64,000 nt of DNA from Streptomyces marianii (GTDB lineage: Bacteria > Actinomycetota > Actinomycetes > Streptomycetales > Streptomycetaceae), in the NCBI RefSeq assembly GCF_005795905.1, contig NZ_VAWE01000001.1:1178001-1242000 (forward strand), given 5' to 3'. Positions 62,706 through 64,000 of the stretch are shown here, piece by piece. The notes below the pieces were generated by a model. That model was not told the DNA's origin and did not search any database. It saw only the letters and a list, made by a program, of their open reading frames with translations. The translations under genes and the position numbers were made by a program. Within the stretch, counting starts at the first letter, position 1; each line of letters begins with the position of its first letter.

Positions 62706-62876
62706 CCGGGCACTCCCGGTCCACGCACCTGCTCCGGCGTGCGTCGCGGGTCACGCGTTCCCGAAAGCGATTCACATGCGCGCAAACACTTGCCGCAGAA
62801 CAACAATGCATGAGCGGCAACCGACAGGGAAGGCGCCCGGAACCAGCCCAGTGCCTTCGGGGAGGAGTGCCAGCTC

Positions 62877-63779
62877 ATGACGACGCCCGCCACCCACCTG
62901 GATCCCGCTTCTCCTGCCGGAGCGCCGGGCCCCGGTCCGAGGGGCAACGGCTTCGCCGGACTGCCCCGCATCGGCCGTGCCACCGAGGTCTCGCCCGAGG
63001 ACGCTCGGCCACTGACCCTCCTGTTCCTCGAACGGCTGGGCGAGTTGGAGGAGGGCACGCGGGAGCACCAGTACGTCCGCAACACCCTGATCGAGATGAA
63101 CCTCTCCCTGGTCAGGTTCGTGGCCAACCGCTTCCGCAACCGCGGCGAGGGGGAGATGGAGGACATCGTGCAGGTCGGGACGGTCGGGCTGATCAAGGCC
63201 ATCGACCGGTTCGACCTCGGCCGGGAGGTCGCCTTCACCTCCTTCGCGGTCCCGTACGTCCAGGGCGAGATCATGAGGTACTTCCGCGACACCTCCTGGG
63301 CCGTGCACGTGCCGCGCCGCCTCCAGGAACTGCGCGTCGAACTCGCCAGGGCCAGGGAGCGGCTCGTCGGCGAACTGGACCGCGATCCCAGCGTGGAGGA
63401 CCTCGCCGAACACCTCGGGCGCACGAAGGACGAGGTCGTCGAAGGCATGGTGGCCGCCGCCGGATACCGGGCCGGCTCGCTGGACACCCCGAACACCGAC
63501 AGCGACGACGAGCACGCGGCCCTGGCCAGCGGCCGATCCCTGCCGGACCGGATCGGCATCGACGACCCCGGCATGCAACTCGTGGAGAACATCCGCGCCC
63601 TGGTGCCCCACATGGCCGAACTCGACGAGCGCGAGCGCACCATCCTCGAGCTCCGGTTCGGCAGTGAGATGACGCAGGCCCGGATAGGCACCGAGCTCGG
63701 CATCTCCCAGATGCACGTCTCACGGCTGCTGGCCGGCACCCTGGCCAAGCTGCGTGGGCACATGCTCGCCGACGGATGA
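62877..63779 (+). CDS. SigB/SigF-type alternative sigma factor
   Basis: A 300-residue sigma factor with regions 2, 3 and 4 of the B/F/G type: VRNTLIEMNLSLVRFVANRF, VQVGTVGLIKAIDRFDLGRE, SFAVPYVQGEIMRYFRDTSW, VHVPRRLQELR, then LDERERTILELRFGSEMTQA and IGTELGISQMHVSRLLAG. It probably controls osmotic or oxidative stress genes or development. No RsbW/RsbV-type partner is adjacent, though the ATPase at 27814 is of that fold. GGGGAGGAG lies about 10 bases before the ATG. Confidence 0.95.
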   Translation: MTTPATHLDPASPAGAPGPGPRGNGFAGLPRIGRATEVSPEDARPLTLLFLERLGELEEGTREHQYVRNTLIEMNLSLVRFVANRFRNRGEGEMEDIVQVGTVGLIKAIDRFDLGREVAFTSFAVPYVQGEIMRYFRDTSWAVHVPRRLQELRVELARARERLVGELDRDPSVEDLAEHLGRTKDEVVEGMVAAAGYRAGSLDTPNTDSDDEHAALASGRSLPDRIGIDDPGMQLVENIRALVPHMAELDERERTILELRFGSEMTQARIGTELGISQMHVSRLLAGTLAKLRGHMLADG

Positions 63780-63819
63780 CCCGGGCTGCCGGGGCCCGCT
63801 TCGTTCCGCTCCGGCCCGT

Positions 63820-63841
63820 CCGGCCGGTCCGCCTCGGCCGG
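63820..63841. terminator. hairpin between convergent genes
   Basis: CCGGCCG (63820-63826) with CGGCCGG (63835-63841), after the sigma gene and before the VOC gene end. Confidence 0.4.
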
Positions 63842-63844
63842 CGA

Positions 63845-64000
63845 TCACTCCGCCGGTGTGCCCACCCGCAACCGGTTGCCGTCGGGATCGCGGAGCTCCA
63901 CCTCGCGCGCCCATGGAGCGGTGGTCACCGGCACGCCGAACTCGTCCGCGACGGCGTCGACGTCGCATACCCGCAGATACACCAGCGTGCCGGGGCGGGC
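63845..64000 (-). CDS. VOC family protein, C-terminal part
   Basis: The last 51 residues of a glyoxalase/bleomycin-resistance-type (VOC) protein running off the window: LVYLRVCDVDAVADEFGVP, then AREVELRDPDGNRLRVGTPAE. The ELRDPDGN element with its metal-binding Glu is typical. The function cannot be told from this part. Confidence 0.85.
   Translation of the reverse strand, partial: ARPGTLVYLRVCDVDAVADEFGVPVTTAPWAREVELRDPDGNRLRVGTPAE

Overview
The window is very GC-rich DNA with GTG-rich, tightly packed genes, frequent GTGA/ATGA start-stop overlaps and families typical of Streptomyces: chaplin, conservon, XRE/DUF397/ATPase triad, SigB/F-type sigma factor and a two-protein NHEJ system. It reads as a chromosomal accessory-rich segment of a Streptomyces or close relative. 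I saw no rRNA, tRNA, CRISPR array, prophage or intact insertion sequence.

Layout. 1-4.3 kb: end of a large secreted copper/DUF1080 protein, then the divergent LigD polymerase and LigD ligase. 4.7-10 kb: a small unknown gene behind a leader ORF, a BCCT choline/betaine transporter, a UPF0225 SEC-C protein and an NCS2 purine permease. 10.7-16 kb: GH4 and GH38 glycosidases, a minisatellite and a DinB/DUF664 protein. 16-18 kb: an Rrf2 regulator and a NIPSNAP gene that share a 25-bp operator, and a membrane protein under a perfect TetR-like palindrome. 18.5-25.1 kb: a compact RiPP locus (MFS exporter, S9 peptidase, 39-residue precursor, Cx7Cx2C radical SAM enzyme, DUF5825 protein). 25.3-28.7 kb: a decayed FGE remnant, a methyltransferase and the XRE/DUF397/ATPase regulatory set. 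28.9-31.1 kb: Nudix hydrolase, then a sigma factor fused to a zinc motif, a membrane span and an extracellular CAP domain. 31.7-38.1 kb: a double-glycine peptide gene followed by its HlyD adaptor, C39 peptidase-ABC exporter and NHLM-type second ABC exporter. 38.4-40.5 kb: secreted VWA pair. 40.8-44.9 kb: conservon cvnABCD. 45.3-48.5 kb: N-formylglutamate amidohydrolase behind a 7-bp tandem repeat, an unknown membrane protein, a short chaplin and another membrane protein. 48.8-50.6 kb: nsrR-hmp nitric oxide module with both operators visible. 50.7-54 kb: AI-2E-type exporter, phosphatase-like protein, DUF418 protein. 54-58.7 kb: a MITE-like inverted repeat, an adenylation-less Pls/PosA-like membrane synthetase with two carrier domains duplicated exactly at DNA level, and an internally deleted HelD/HelR-like helicase remnant. 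58.8-64 kb: P450, GAP-family protein, sugar-porter MFS, SigB/F-type sigma factor, and the end of a VOC protein.

Two independent small-peptide systems lie within 16 kb of each other. In both the precursor gene comes before its processing genes and is separated from them by a strong hairpin, which fits excess precursor over enzyme. The most unusual genes are the carrier-carrier Pls-like protein (54813-57737), the radical SAM peptide locus (18626-25142) and the membrane-tethered sigma-CAP fusion (29447-31099).
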